Assembly (NCBI RefSeq): GCF_001659725.1
Contig: NZ_CP015922.1
Span: forward strand, 62,001 to 126,000
Length of the DNA: 64,000 bases
Direction of reading: 5' to 3'
Source: Polynucleobacter wuianus
GTDB taxonomy: Bacteria > Pseudomonadota > Gammaproteobacteria > Burkholderiales > Burkholderiaceae
The notes below the pieces were generated by a model. The model was not told the origin of the DNA and searched no databases. It saw nothing but the letters and a program-made list of their open reading frames with translations. The stretch's first letter is position 1. Each line of letters opens with the position of its first letter. Below are positions 16,440 through 26,100 of this stretch, piece by piece. The position numbers were made by a program, and so were the translations under genes.

Positions 16440-17518
16440 GCGGCGCCAGTTGCAGCTAAGGTCTCAATCACCTGAGCGTTTGGCACGCTCTTGATTTGGG
16501 CCTTACCCATTTTTTCTAAAACAACGTAGCGGATCTGACCACCCTCTGTTTTTTTATCCACTTGCATGAGCTCCATGTAGCGCTCGGCACCAAATTTTGG
16601 TGGGGTGATCGGAAGATTCATCGACTGAATAATCTTCGTAAGACGCTCAACTTCCGCCTTGCTAATGAAATTCAGTCTGCAAGATAAATCTGCACCAAGC
16701 ACCATGCCACAGCCAACAGCTTCACCATGCAACCATTCACCATAACCCATGCCAGCTTCAATCGCGTGGCCAAAGGTATGGCCAAAATTCAGGGTAGCCC
16801 GGATACCGCCTTCTCTCTCATCAGCAGAAACGACTGCGGATTTAATTTCGCAAGAACGCAATACGGCATGTCCCATCGCATCGGTATCGCAGGCCAGCAA
16901 TGTTTTTGAGTTAGCTTCGATCCAATCCAAAAATTGCTCATCAGCAATGGCGCCATGCTTGACTACTTCTGCAAGACCTGCGGAGAGCTCACGTGGGGGT
17001 AATGTCTTGAGGGTGTTGAGATCTGCAATCACAGCAGCGGGTTGATGAAAGGCGCCAATCATGTTTTTGCCTAGAGGATGGTTGATGCCAGTTTTTCCAC
17101 CAACAGAAGAATCTACTTGGGCTAAAAGTGTTGTGGGCACTTGAATAAAACGAATGCCACGCATGAAGCTAGCAGCCGCAAAGCCAGTCATATCGCCAAT
17201 AACGCCACCACCCAGAGCTACCAACATCGTTTGGCGATCGGCGCCAAACTTTAGTAGGTCATCAAAAATGAGTTGGAGATTTTTCCAGTCTTTATAAGAC
17301 TCACCATCAGGCAGAACAATCGTTCGTACTGGTTTGCCAAAGGTCTCTAAAGTTTTAGTAAGGCGTTGCGCGTACAAGGGGGCAACAGTTGTATTGGTCA
17401 CGATGTAAATCGAGGTTGATTTTTCACAAGCGTTAAAGAGTGCAGGCTGATCAATTAAGTCAGTACCAATATGGATGGGATAGCTGCGGTTACCAAGATC
17501 AACTTCAAGTGTTTTCAT
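16436..17518 (-). CDS. aroB: 3-dehydroquinate synthase
   Basis: NAD- and metal-dependent cyclisation of DAHP to 3-dehydroquinate, the second shikimate step. About 360 residues. ALGGGVIGDMTGFAAASFMRG is the NAD/substrate region and TLNFGHTFGHAIE holds metal-ligand histidines. Starts are ATG at 17518 or the adjacent ATG at 17521; the frame also extends to a TTG overlapping aroK. It lies directly downstream of aroK (9 bases), the standard aroKB pair behind a secretin gene. Confidence 0.95.
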   Translation of the reverse strand: MKTLEVDLGNRSYPIHIGTDLIDQPALFNACEKSTSIYIVTNTTVAPLYAQRLTKTLETFGKPVRTIVLPDGESYKDWKNLQLIFDDLLKFGADRQTMLVALGGGVIGDMTGFAAASFMRGIRFIQVPTTLLAQVDSSVGGKTGINHPLGKNMIGAFHQPAAVIADLNTLKTLPPRELSAGLAEVVKHGAIADEQFLDWIEANSKTLLACDTDAMGHAVLRSCEIKSAVVSADEREGGIRATLNFGHTFGHAIEAGMGYGEWLHGEAVGCGMVLGADLSCRLNFISKAEVERLTKIIQSMNLPITPPKFGAERYMELMQVDKKTEGGQIRYVVLEKMGKAQIKSVPNAQVIETLAATGAA

Positions 17519-17526
17519 CATAGTTT

Positions 17527-18051
17527 TCAAGCGGAAAGTTCAAGCTGCATGATTAAGGTATTGACCAGTTGATTGACACTAGGCTTGCCAGTTTCAATTA
17601 CATGATCAGCAATCTCGCGATACAAAGGATCACGAATTGCATATAAATTTTCTAGAATTTTTTTTGCATCCCCATTACGAAGTAAGGGACGACCTTCGCC
17701 ACCTTTGGTGCGATGCCATAACTCAACTGGATTAGCGTGTAGGTAAATGACAGTGCCTTGTTCGCTCAAAGCCTTGCGATTGTCAGGGAGCAGTACTGCA
17801 CCACCGCCAGTAGCGAGAACGATATTTTTTTCATTGGTGACTTCACGAATAGCTTGCGCTTCGCGCTTGCGAAACCCTTCTTCGCCTTCCATCTCAAAGA
17901 TGACCGGTATTTTTACGCCACACCGCTCTTCAATGACATGATCGGCATCTAAAAATCGACGCCCTAACTTTTTTGCGAGCACTTTACCAACGGTCGACTT
18001 ACCGGCACCCATCAGGCCGATTAGGAAGATATTGTTTGTCGCAGAGTTCAC
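17527..18051 (-). CDS. aroK: Shikimate kinase
   Basis: Phosphorylates shikimate with ATP. It has 174 residues, with the P-loop GLMGAGKST at about residues 12-20, DADHVIEERCG in the shikimate-binding region, and ATGGGAVL. The only plausible start is GTG at 18051; the in-frame codons upstream lead straight to a stop. That GTG lies inside a perfect AGGAGGTGA Shine-Dalgarno sequence, which is an odd geometry. It follows the secretin gene by 12 bases and precedes aroB. Confidence 0.94.
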   Translation of the reverse strand: MNSATNNIFLIGLMGAGKSTVGKVLAKKLGRRFLDADHVIEERCGVKIPVIFEMEGEEGFRKREAQAIREVTNEKNIVLATGGGAVLLPDNRKALSEQGTVIYLHANPVELWHRTKGGEGRPLLRNGDAKKILENLYAIRDPLYREIADHVIETGKPSVNQLVNTLIMQLELSA

Positions 18052-18056
18052 CTCCT
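18048..18056 (-). promoter_or_regulatory. Full-length Shine-Dalgarno overlapping the aroK GTG
   Basis: On the minus strand AGGAGGTGA is complementary to the whole anti-Shine-Dalgarno core. The apparent aroK start GTG is made of bases within it (18051-18049), so there is no spacer. Either initiation uses a different codon or a poorly placed site limits expression. Confidence 0.5.
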
Positions 18057-18063
18057 GATTTTA

Positions 18064-19164
18064 TTAGTGTTTATCTAGAACGGTAGGAGTTAGGAAGACC
18101 AGGAGTTCAGTTTTATCTTTTAATTTGGATTTATGGCGAAATAAGTGGCCAATAAAGGGGATATCCCCCAATAACGGTACCTTGACCTCATCCTCTCTTT
18201 CGGTGGTTTGGAAGATTCCGCCAATAATTGCAGTCCCACCATTTTCAACGGTGACTTCTGAACTCAAGCTTTTGGTATCGATTGCATACCCTTGCTCTGT
18301 TTTCATGCCAATAGTGTCTTTGTTGATGCCAACCAACATCGAGATCTTTCCATCTGGATGAATTTTAGGTAGAACCTCTAAGCGCAGGTTGGCTTTTCTG
18401 AACTGCAATTTACTGCCATTTTGTGATGTGGTTTGATAGGGTAGTTCAGTACCTTGCTCAATCGTTGCCTTCACCTGATCTCCAGTCATGATCCGTGGGT
18501 TGGACAGAATCTTTCCCTGACCCTCTGATTCGAGTGCTGAAAGCTCCAGTTGCAAAAGACGACTGGCGTTTTTGGAAACTAAGGTTGCTGCGACTGCAGC
18601 AGGGTTAAAGCCATTTAAGCCTGCGCCAGCTAAATCAAAGTTGCCATCTATCTTGTTGTCTGGAACTCCACCAAAAGAGTGGGCCTGGTAGCCTAGCTTT
18701 GCACCAAGTTCTCGGGCGAACCGTTCGTCTGCCTCAACGATACGGGCTTCAATCAAGATTTGCTGGGGGCTATTGATGTGGTCTCCACCAAAAGGTAGTG
18801 CTGCGTCTTCGCGTCGATATTTCTGAAATGCTGCAATTTCTGCGTGTGGACCAATCCAATAAATATCTCCATTTCTGATTAAGCGCAAACCTCTGCTAGC
18901 CAAAATGGAGTGCAGAGCAGTTTGCCAAGGAGTATGGTGAAGTTCGACTGTGATCTTGCCTTTAATGGACTCACTTAATAAAAAATTGGTACTACCTAGC
19001 TTGGCAAGAATTTGTAAAAGTTCGGCCACATCAATGTCGGTAAATTGCAAGCTGATGGGTGCCTCAAATTGCTGCTTAGGTGTAGTCGAGCCCTTTGCAG
19101 ATGGATCTAAAAAAATCACAAATAGACTTAACCCTAGGATGAGGTTTTTGAGTTGAATGGTCAT
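18064..19164 (-). CDS. pilQ: Short PilQ-like secretin
   Basis: Predicted outer-membrane secretin, the ring through which type IV pili or transformation pili pass. It has 366 residues, about half the usual PilQ length. In order: signal peptide (1-25), one STN/N0 domain (about 35-105, ISLQFTDIDVAELLQILAKLG), then directly the secretin barrel (about 130-365, QILIEARIVEADERFARELG, VPLLGDIPFIGHLF, LLVFLTPTVL). The AMIN domains and the N1 (KH-like) domain of typical PilQ are missing. It overlaps the upstream gene by 4 bases and precedes aroKB, the normal location of pilQ. The secretin call is firm; the use in pili is inferred. Confidence 0.82.
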   Translation of the reverse strand: MTIQLKNLILGLSLFVIFLDPSAKGSTTPKQQFEAPISLQFTDIDVAELLQILAKLGSTNFLLSESIKGKITVELHHTPWQTALHSILASRGLRLIRNGDIYWIGPHAEIAAFQKYRREDAALPFGGDHINSPQQILIEARIVEADERFARELGAKLGYQAHSFGGVPDNKIDGNFDLAGAGLNGFNPAAVAATLVSKNASRLLQLELSALESEGQGKILSNPRIMTGDQVKATIEQGTELPYQTTSQNGSKLQFRKANLRLEVLPKIHPDGKISMLVGINKDTIGMKTEQGYAIDTKSLSSEVTVENGGTAIIGGIFQTTEREDEVKVPLLGDIPFIGHLFRHKSKLKDKTELLVFLTPTVLDKH

Positions 19165-19826
19165 TCAGTTTTGGATGGTTTGAGTGTGAGGGATTTGCCT
19201 TGGGAGTGGCTGAAGGTGGCAAGCTCTTTTTCAATGTTGTGCAACCTCCAATCACCCAGCGCTGAGGATCCTTTTTCAAGCATGACCGTTCCCTTTCCAT
19301 TGTGGAAAAATGCCCGCTGCGACGAGTTGATTTGGCTAAGCCCCAAGTAGCGCCAACTGCGTAGTTCCGCTTCGAAAGGGATTGCTATAGGCTTAGGTTT
19401 TGAGACTATAGAAGGTGTATTCTTTCTTAGTGAGTGAATGCTCACTTCTAATAAGTCAATTGATTCATATAAATCATCTTCAATTTCGAGGACTTGTTCG
19501 TGTAAAGATGCTAGCTCCTTTCTTAGCTCAATAATCTCCTTTTGATTGCTCTCAAGTGGCAAGTCTTGATGGGAATTCATAGAGTCGTAAGCAGTAAATA
19601 GGGCAAGCCCGAGACCAATGAGTCCAATACCTAAAGCGATGAATAAGCCAATCTTTTTCAGATCTGCCAGGGGTAGAGTTTGGCTTGGGGGCTCTGATTT
19701 TGGAGGGGCCTTGGGGCTGCTGGATTTACGAATTCCATGGGGGTCTGGGATTGCTGGATCATCCCCAAGTTCGCTCAGAATTTCATCAAAAGACTGCGGG
19801 GAGATATGGCGTGATGGCATGCCCAT
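19161..19826 (-). CDS. Membrane-anchored coiled-coil protein, possible PilP/GspC-like partner
   Basis: 221 residues with an N-terminal cytoplasmic Pro/Ser-rich stretch (1-55), one membrane helix (about 59-80), a probable coiled coil (about 93-135) and a C-terminal domain (about 150-215). The last has the pattern WRYLGLSQINSSQRAFFHNG, LEKGSSALGDWRLHNIE. This resembles the small beta domain of PilP/GspC, which docks to the secretin, but I see no diagnostic motif, so this is inference. Its stop overlaps the secretin start (ATGA), so the two are made together. No pilM, pilN or pilO is present upstream, where ponA lies divergently. Confidence 0.6.
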   Translation of the reverse strand: MGMPSRHISPQSFDEILSELGDDPAIPDPHGIRKSSSPKAPPKSEPPSQTLPLADLKKIGLFIALGIGLIGLGLALFTAYDSMNSHQDLPLESNQKEIIELRKELASLHEQVLEIEDDLYESIDLLEVSIHSLRKNTPSIVSKPKPIAIPFEAELRSWRYLGLSQINSSQRAFFHNGKGTVMLEKGSSALGDWRLHNIEKELATFSHSQGKSLTLKPSKTE

Positions 19827-19939
19827 ATTTTGGGAATATGGGTGACAAAAAACTATCAGTCTTTATTGACTTGGTAGTCAGAAAACAAGGGTTTTGGAGC
19901 TTTCGGTGAAATTGCCTAAGCACCCTATAATTTGAGCAT

Positions 19940-22276
19940 ATGGCGCTTCCCCCAAAAGACAAGCAGACGTTTAATCAGCGTCCTATTCGTCAGCCCGACA
20001 GACGTCCACGTCAACCTCGAGTAGACCCAGGCTCGCCTCGTAAATCTTCAGGCAGTCCCCTTATTAAAGCACTCCTCATTATTGGAGTTGCTGCTGCATT
20101 GGTGGTAACGCTTTTGTTGGGTTACGCCTTTTTGGTAGCCAAACCTAATTTGCCAAAGATTTCCGCATTAACGGATTACAACCCTAAAACTCCTTTGCGT
20201 ATTTATACGGCTGACAAAGTATTGATTGGTGAGTTTGGTGAAGAGCGCCGCAAGGTTATTCCTTTGAATGAGATTCCCATGAGCATGCGTAATGCGGTAC
20301 TAGCAATTGAGGATGATCGCTTCTACTCCCATGGCGGTGTCGACTATGTGGGCATTCTTAGGGCTGCAGCAACAAATCTGCGGGGCCATCTCTCTCAAGG
20401 CGCATCGACTATCACGATGCAGGTCGCTCGCAACTTCTTCCTCAGCAATGAGAAAACCTTCAGTCGCAAAATCTATGAAGTCTTGTTGGCTTGGGAAATC
20501 GAGTCACAGTTAACCAAAGACAAGATTCTTGAAATCTATATGAATCAAATTTTCTTGGGTCAGCGTGCTTTTGGATTTTCTAGTGCGGCACAAATTTATT
20601 TTGGTAAAGAATTAAAAGACATCACGATTGCAGAATCTGCGATGTTGGCAGGTTTGCCTAAAGCACCTTCAGCCTATAACCCGGTAACCAACTTTAGGCG
20701 CGCCAAGATTCGTCAGGAATACATCTTGCAGCGTATGCGCGATCTTGGCTATATCAGCACTGAGGAATATCAAAAAGCAATGGCTGAAGAATTGCATATT
20801 CGCGGGCTAGGCAATGAGTTTGCGGTACGCGCAGATTTTCCTGCAGAGATGGTGCGTCAACTGCTCTTTAATCAATATGGAGAAGCGATTTACTCTCAAG
20901 GCATCGATGTTTACACCACTATTTTGAAGGCTGACCAAGATGCCGCCTATAAAGCGGTTCGTCGTGGAATCTTTGAATACGATTTGCGCCATGCTTACCG
21001 TGGGCCAGAAGGCTTTATCGAGCTACCTGAAGATCCAGTCAAACGTCAGCGTGCTATCGATGAAGCTTTGCTAGCCTATCCTCAGTTAGATGATTTGCAG
21101 TCTGGTGTAGTTTTGGATGTGAAGCCAAAAGAGATGCAGGTCATGATCTCTACAGGGGATACGATCACGATTAAAGGTGAGGGAATGAAGTTGGCTGCTG
21201 CATCTCTGACGGATAGCACTCAGCCCAAGAAAAGACTTCGTCCAGGTGCAATTGTGAGGTTGCTGTCAGAAGGGGGTATTTGGAAGCTAGCGCAGTTACC
21301 ACAAGTAGAAGCCGCTTTTGTTTCGATGAATGCCGAAACGGGCGCGATTCTATCTTTGGTTGGTGGCTTTGACTTCCGTCGGAATCAATTTAATCACGTT
21401 ACTCAGGCTTTGCGCCAACCAGGCTCCTCTTTCAAGCCCTTCATTTATGCTGCAGCAATTGAAAAAGGCTTTACGCCCAGCACGATGGTCAATGATGCGC
21501 CCCTCTCAATCGGTAGCTTAGAAACGGGTAGCCAGGCTTGGGAGCCAAAAAACTATGACGGTAAATATGACGGCATGATGCGTTTACGTAACGCATTGGC
21601 TAAATCTAAGAACTTGGTTTCCGTTCGTATTATTCGTGCGATTGGTCCTTCATATGCTCAAGAATATATTCAGCGCTTTGGCTTTGAGCCAGAGAAGCAT
21701 CCACCGTACCTCACCATGGCTTTGGGTGCGGGATCTGTAACCCCTTTACAAATGGCTTCTGCATATAGTGTATTTGCTAATGGTGGTTATCGTGTTGATC
21801 CGTTCTTAATCGATAAGATGGTTGATGCTAAGGGTGCCGTTTTATTTGAAGCTAAACCTATTCGAGTGGGTGATGGCGCGCCTCGCGTCCTAGATGCACG
21901 TACCGCTTTTGTAATGGATAGCATGTTGCAAGAAGTCACTAAGACGGGTACTGCCGCGTCAGCACGTGCCAAGCTAGGGCGCAGTGATATCGCCGGTAAG
22001 ACAGGCACCACCAACGAATCCCACGATGCTTGGTTCGCTGGGTATAACCCGAAAGTAGTTGCGATTGCCTGGATTGGATTTGATAAGCCAGCAAGCTTGG
22101 GTGATCGTGAAACCGGTGGTGGCCTCGCCTTACCAATGTGGATTTCGTATATGTCCACTGCCTTAAAAGATGCTCCACAAGAGTCACGTGCTGTTCCAGA
22201 GGGCGTCACTCAAGCTGATGGCGATTGGTTTATCCCAGAGTTCTCTCGTAGTGGTGGGGTTCGCGAACTACAGTAG
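19940..22276 (+). CDS. mrcA: Penicillin-binding protein 1A
   Basis: Bifunctional class A PBP that polymerises and crosslinks peptidoglycan in the periplasm. It has 778 residues: a basic cytoplasmic tail, a membrane helix at about 44-72, and a GT51 transglycosylase with catalytic Glu124 (EDDRFYSHGG). The transpeptidase has Ser496-x-x-Lys499 (GSSFKP), SKN in the middle and Lys687-Thr-Gly (GKTGTTNESHDAWFAGY). All catalytic motifs are intact. Divergent from the secretin pair, the usual position of ponA beside pil genes. Confidence 0.96.
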   Translation: MALPPKDKQTFNQRPIRQPDRRPRQPRVDPGSPRKSSGSPLIKALLIIGVAAALVVTLLLGYAFLVAKPNLPKISALTDYNPKTPLRIYTADKVLIGEFGEERRKVIPLNEIPMSMRNAVLAIEDDRFYSHGGVDYVGILRAAATNLRGHLSQGASTITMQVARNFFLSNEKTFSRKIYEVLLAWEIESQLTKDKILEIYMNQIFLGQRAFGFSSAAQIYFGKELKDITIAESAMLAGLPKAPSAYNPVTNFRRAKIRQEYILQRMRDLGYISTEEYQKAMAEELHIRGLGNEFAVRADFPAEMVRQLLFNQYGEAIYSQGIDVYTTILKADQDAAYKAVRRGIFEYDLRHAYRGPEGFIELPEDPVKRQRAIDEALLAYPQLDDLQSGVVLDVKPKEMQVMISTGDTITIKGEGMKLAAASLTDSTQPKKRLRPGAIVRLLSEGGIWKLAQLPQVEAAFVSMNAETGAILSLVGGFDFRRNQFNHVTQALRQPGSSFKPFIYAAAIEKGFTPSTMVNDAPLSIGSLETGSQAWEPKNYDGKYDGMMRLRNALAKSKNLVSVRIIRAIGPSYAQEYIQRFGFEPEKHPPYLTMALGAGSVTPLQMASAYSVFANGGYRVDPFLIDKMVDAKGAVLFEAKPIRVGDGAPRVLDARTAFVMDSMLQEVTKTGTAASARAKLGRSDIAGKTGTTNESHDAWFAGYNPKVVAIAWIGFDKPASLGDRETGGGLALPMWISYMSTALKDAPQESRAVPEGVTQADGDWFIPEFSRSGGVRELQ

Positions 22277-22280
22277 TTCG
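22264..22280. repeat. 17-base palindrome over the mrcA stop
   Basis: CGAACTAC (22264-22271), one central A, and GTAGTTCG (22273-22280) form a perfect inverted repeat. It contains the mrcA stop codon TAG at 22274-22276 and ends 8 bases before the transposase ATG. It may be chance or a boundary or transcript-end structure. Confidence 0.55.
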
Positions 22281-22288
22281 TCATCATC

Positions 22289-22993
22289 ATGGCTCGGCAA
22301 GCGCGCACTGTTATACCTGGCCAAGTAATGCATGTGATGGTTCGTGGCAACAACCGCGAAACGCTTTTCTTTAACGATGATGATCGTCGTATTTATTTAG
22401 AGTGGTTACGCGAAGCAGCTAGACAATTTAGATGTGCTGTCCACGCCTTTGCTTTAATGCCCAATCATGTACATTTACTGCTGACCCCTCAAAATGAAGA
22501 TTCGTTGGCAAAGACAATGCAATCTTTAGGTCGTCGTTATGCACAGTATTTCAATCAACAACATCAACGATCGGGAACCATTTGGGAGGGAAGATACCGC
22601 TCTTCGCTGATTGACCCAGACTATTTTTTACGCTGTCAGCGCTACATTGAGTTAAATCCAGTACGAGCCGGTTACCAATCTAGCCCCCAAGATTCAGACT
22701 GGACAAGTTTTGCTACACACATTGGCGGTAATGCTGAACCATGGCTGGTTGATCATCAGTATTTTTGGAAATTGGGTAACACCCCTTTTGAGCGTCAAAT
22801 GAAATGGGTAGATTTTGTGAAAGAGGGCGCTCCCCACTGGGAGGATCGCCAAATTACGGAATCCTTAATCCGCTCCAAGCCCTGGGTAAGCGATATTTAT
22901 GCAAAAAAGCTATTTAAAGACACTCCTGAATTAACTCAGATCCGCCATCGTGGCCGCCCAAAGAAAATAAATTCTTTAAATTCAGTAAGATAG
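22289..22993 (+). CDS. REP-associated tyrosine transposase (RAYT)
   Basis: Y1/HUH single-strand transposase of the TnpA_REP family, which in E. coli nicks REP/BIME hairpins. It has 234 residues. The HUH motif is His60-Val-His62 in MPNHVHLLL, and the catalytic tyrosine is Tyr84 or Tyr87 (RRYAQYFNQ). GTIWEGRYRSS and IELNPVRAGY are typical family blocks. The full length appears intact. No Shine-Dalgarno is visible, and the ATG is 12 bases after the mrcA stop, so it may be translated by coupling. A REP-like inverted repeat lies 38-96 bases downstream. Confidence 0.88.
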   Translation: MARQARTVIPGQVMHVMVRGNNRETLFFNDDDRRIYLEWLREAARQFRCAVHAFALMPNHVHLLLTPQNEDSLAKTMQSLGRRYAQYFNQQHQRSGTIWEGRYRSSLIDPDYFLRCQRYIELNPVRAGYQSSPQDSDWTSFATHIGGNAEPWLVDHQYFWKLGNTPFERQMKWVDFVKEGAPHWEDRQITESLIRSKPWVSDIYAKKLFKDTPELTQIRHRGRPKKINSLNSVR

Positions 22994-23030
22994 GGATTTT
23001 TAGCCATTTTTAGGGTTGTGAATTATTTTA

Positions 23031-23089
23031 ACTCTGTCCCCATTTTAAAAATTCATTTTGGTGCGGCATCAAAATAAATGGGACAGACT
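23031..23089. repeat. REP-like inverted repeat downstream of RAYT
   Basis: ACTCTGTCCCCATTTT (23031-23046) and AAATGGGACAGACT (23076-23089) are inverted copies, with one mismatch and one extra C, separated by 29 bases. Paired repeats of this style flank single-copy RAYT genes in other genomes and are their presumed substrates. The element ends 88 bases before gltB, so it lies in or near the gltB promoter region. Confidence 0.65.
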
Positions 23090-23177
23090 CATTTTATTTC
23101 TATTGCATCGATATGGGTATTCACCTATATTTGATCTTCCAAAAGTTATTGAGCCTTTGTCGTTCCTCGGAAATACT

Positions 23178-26100
23178 ATGACTACACAATTAAATTCAGA
23201 TCTTCGCCCAATTGCACAGGGTCTATACGATCCACGAAATGAGCATGACGCTTGCGGCGTAGGTTTCGTTGCGCACATCAAAGGCAAGAAATCTCACGAG
23301 ATCGTTTCTCAGGGTTTAAAAATTCTAGAGAACTTAGATCATAGGGGTGCGGTTGGTGCAGACCCATTGATGGGTGACGGTGCCGGTATCTTGATTCAGA
23401 TTCCTGATACCTTGTATCGCGAAGAAATGGCCAAGCAAGGCATTACATTGCCACCATTTGGTGAGTATGGCGTTGGCATGATTTTCTTGCCAAAGGAACA
23501 TGCATCCCGTTTAGCTTGCGAACAAGAATTAGAGCGCACAGTGCGTTTAGAGGGACAAGTTGTTTTGGGTTGGAGAGATGTCCCGGTTGATGTGAAATTG
23601 CCGATGTCGCCAACGGTGCAAATGACAGAGCCATTCATTCGTCAAATTTTTATCGGTCGTGGTCGCGACATTATGACAACCGATGCGCTTGAGCGGAAGT
23701 TGTATGTGATTCGCAAAACTGCAAGTCATGCAATTCAAGATTTGCATTTGAAGCACGGTAAAGAATATTTCGTTGCTTCGATGTCTGCGCGCACCATTGT
23801 TTACAAAGGTTTGCTCTTGGCAAATCAAGTAGGGGCCTACTACCAAGATCTGCAAGATCCACGCACTATATCGGCGCTAGCCCTTGTGCATCAACGCTTC
23901 TCGACCAATACATTCCCTGCTTGGGAGTTGGCTCACCCATATCGCATGATTGCTCATAACGGTGAAATTAATACCGTTAAAGGTAACGTAAATTGGGTTA
24001 ACGCACGCGAAGGCGCAATCAGCTCTCCAGTGCTCGGCGATGATTTACAAAAATTATGGCCATTGATTTATCCAGGCCAATCAGACACCGCTTGCTTTGA
24101 TAACTGTTTGGAGTTGTTGGTGATGTCGGGTTATCCATTGGCTCAAGCAATGATGATGATGATTCCTGAGGCATGGGAACAGCACACATTAATGGATGAC
24201 AATCGCCGCGCATTCTATGAGTATCACGCAGCAATGATGGAGCCATGGGATGGCCCTGCTGCGATGGCATTTACTGATGGCCGTCAAATTGGCGCAACCT
24301 TGGATCGCAATGGTTTGCGTCCAGCACGTTATTACGTAACTGATGATGATTTAGTCATCATGGCTTCTGAAGCAGGTGTATTACCAATTCCTGAAAGCAA
24401 GATTGTTCAAAAATGGCGCTTGCAACCAGGCAAGATGTTCATGATTGACATGGAACAAGGTCGCATCATTGATGACGTTGAGCTCAAGAATGCTGTTTCT
24501 AAGGCTAAGCCATATAAGAGCTGGATCGATGCGGTTCGCGTCAAGTTGGATGAAGTCGATGCCAGTAAGGCAGACTTGGTTGATGAGAAAACAACTATTC
24601 GTCCAGCGGCAAAATTATTAGATCGCCAACAGGCATTTGGTTACACCCAAGAAGATATCAAGTACCTCATGGCTCCAATGGCTATGAATGGTGAAGAGGC
24701 GATTGGTTCAATGGGTAATGACAGCCCATTGGCAGTCCTTTCAAATAAGAACAAGCCTTTATATAACTACTTTAAGCAATTGTTTGCGCAAGTGACCAAT
24801 CCTCCGATTGATCCAATTCGCGAGAACATGGTGATGTCTTTGGTTTCTTTCATTGGGCCTAAGCCGAACTTGTTAGATACCAACAATATTAATCCTCCAA
24901 TGCGCTTAGAAGTGAGTCAGCCTATTTTGGATTTTGATGACATCACCAAGATTCGCCACATTGGCCACTACACCAATGGTAAGTTCCGCTCATATGAGTT
25001 AGATATTTGCTACCCAGCCGCATGGGGTAAGGCTGGTATTGAAGCGCGTTTAGCTTCTTTGTGCGCCGAAGCTGCTGATGCAGTTCGTTCTGGCTATAAC
25101 ATTTTGATCGTGAGCGATCGTCAGGTAGATGAGAAACACGTTGCTATTCCTGCGTTGTTGGCTACCTCAGCAATTCACCAACACTTGGTGGAAAAAGGTT
25201 TGCGTACTAGCGTTGGTCTCGTTGTTGAAACTGGCAGCGCACGTGAGACCCATCACTTTGCGCTCTTGGCGGGTTATGGTGCGGAAGCCGTTCATCCGTA
25301 CCTCGCGATGGAAACGTTGACAGACTTAGCTAAAGGTTTATCAGGCGACTTGTCTGGTGAAAAAGCAGTGAAGAATTTTGTAAAGGCTGTTGGTAAGGGC
25401 TTACAAAAAGTCATGTCCAAAATGGGCATCTCTACTTACATGTCTTATACCGGATCACAGATTTTTGAAGCAATTGGCTTAAACCGCGACATCATTGATC
25501 AGTACTTCAAGGGCACCCCATCAAACGTTGGCGGCATCGGTGTATTTGAAGTAGCTGAAGAAGCATTGCGCATGCACAGTGCCGCATTCGGCAATGATCC
25601 TGTGCTGACCAATATGCTCGATGCTGGTGGCGAATATGCATTCCGTATTCGTGGCGAGAATCACATGTGGACTCCTGACACGATTGCGAAGTTGCAACAT
25701 TCAACACGTATTGGTGCAGATAAGGGCTATCAGACTTATAAAGAGTACGCCAACATCATCAACGATCAAACCAAGCGTCAAATGACTTTGCGTGGCTTGT
25801 TTGAATTCAAGATTGATCCAAGCAAAGCGATTCCATTAGATGAAGTTGAGCCAGCAAAAGAGATCGTCAAGCGTTTTGCGACGGGTGCGATGTCTTTGGG
25901 TTCAATCTCTACTGAGGCGCATGCTACCTTGGCGATTGCCATGAACCGTATTGGCGGCAAGTCCAACACTGGCGAGGGCGGCGAGGATCCAAATCGTTAT
26001 GTCAACGAACTCAAAGGGATTCCAATCAAGAAAGGCGAAACCCTTTCTAGCATTTTGGGTAGTGATGTTGTAGAGGCCAATATTCCATTATTGGATGGCG

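Noticed and set aside
23058..23177. In-frame 40-codon extension at the 5' end of gltB
   Set aside because: It overlaps the REP-like inverted repeat, and GltB normally has a short propeptide before the nucleophile cysteine. The ATG at 23178 places Cys26 correctly.
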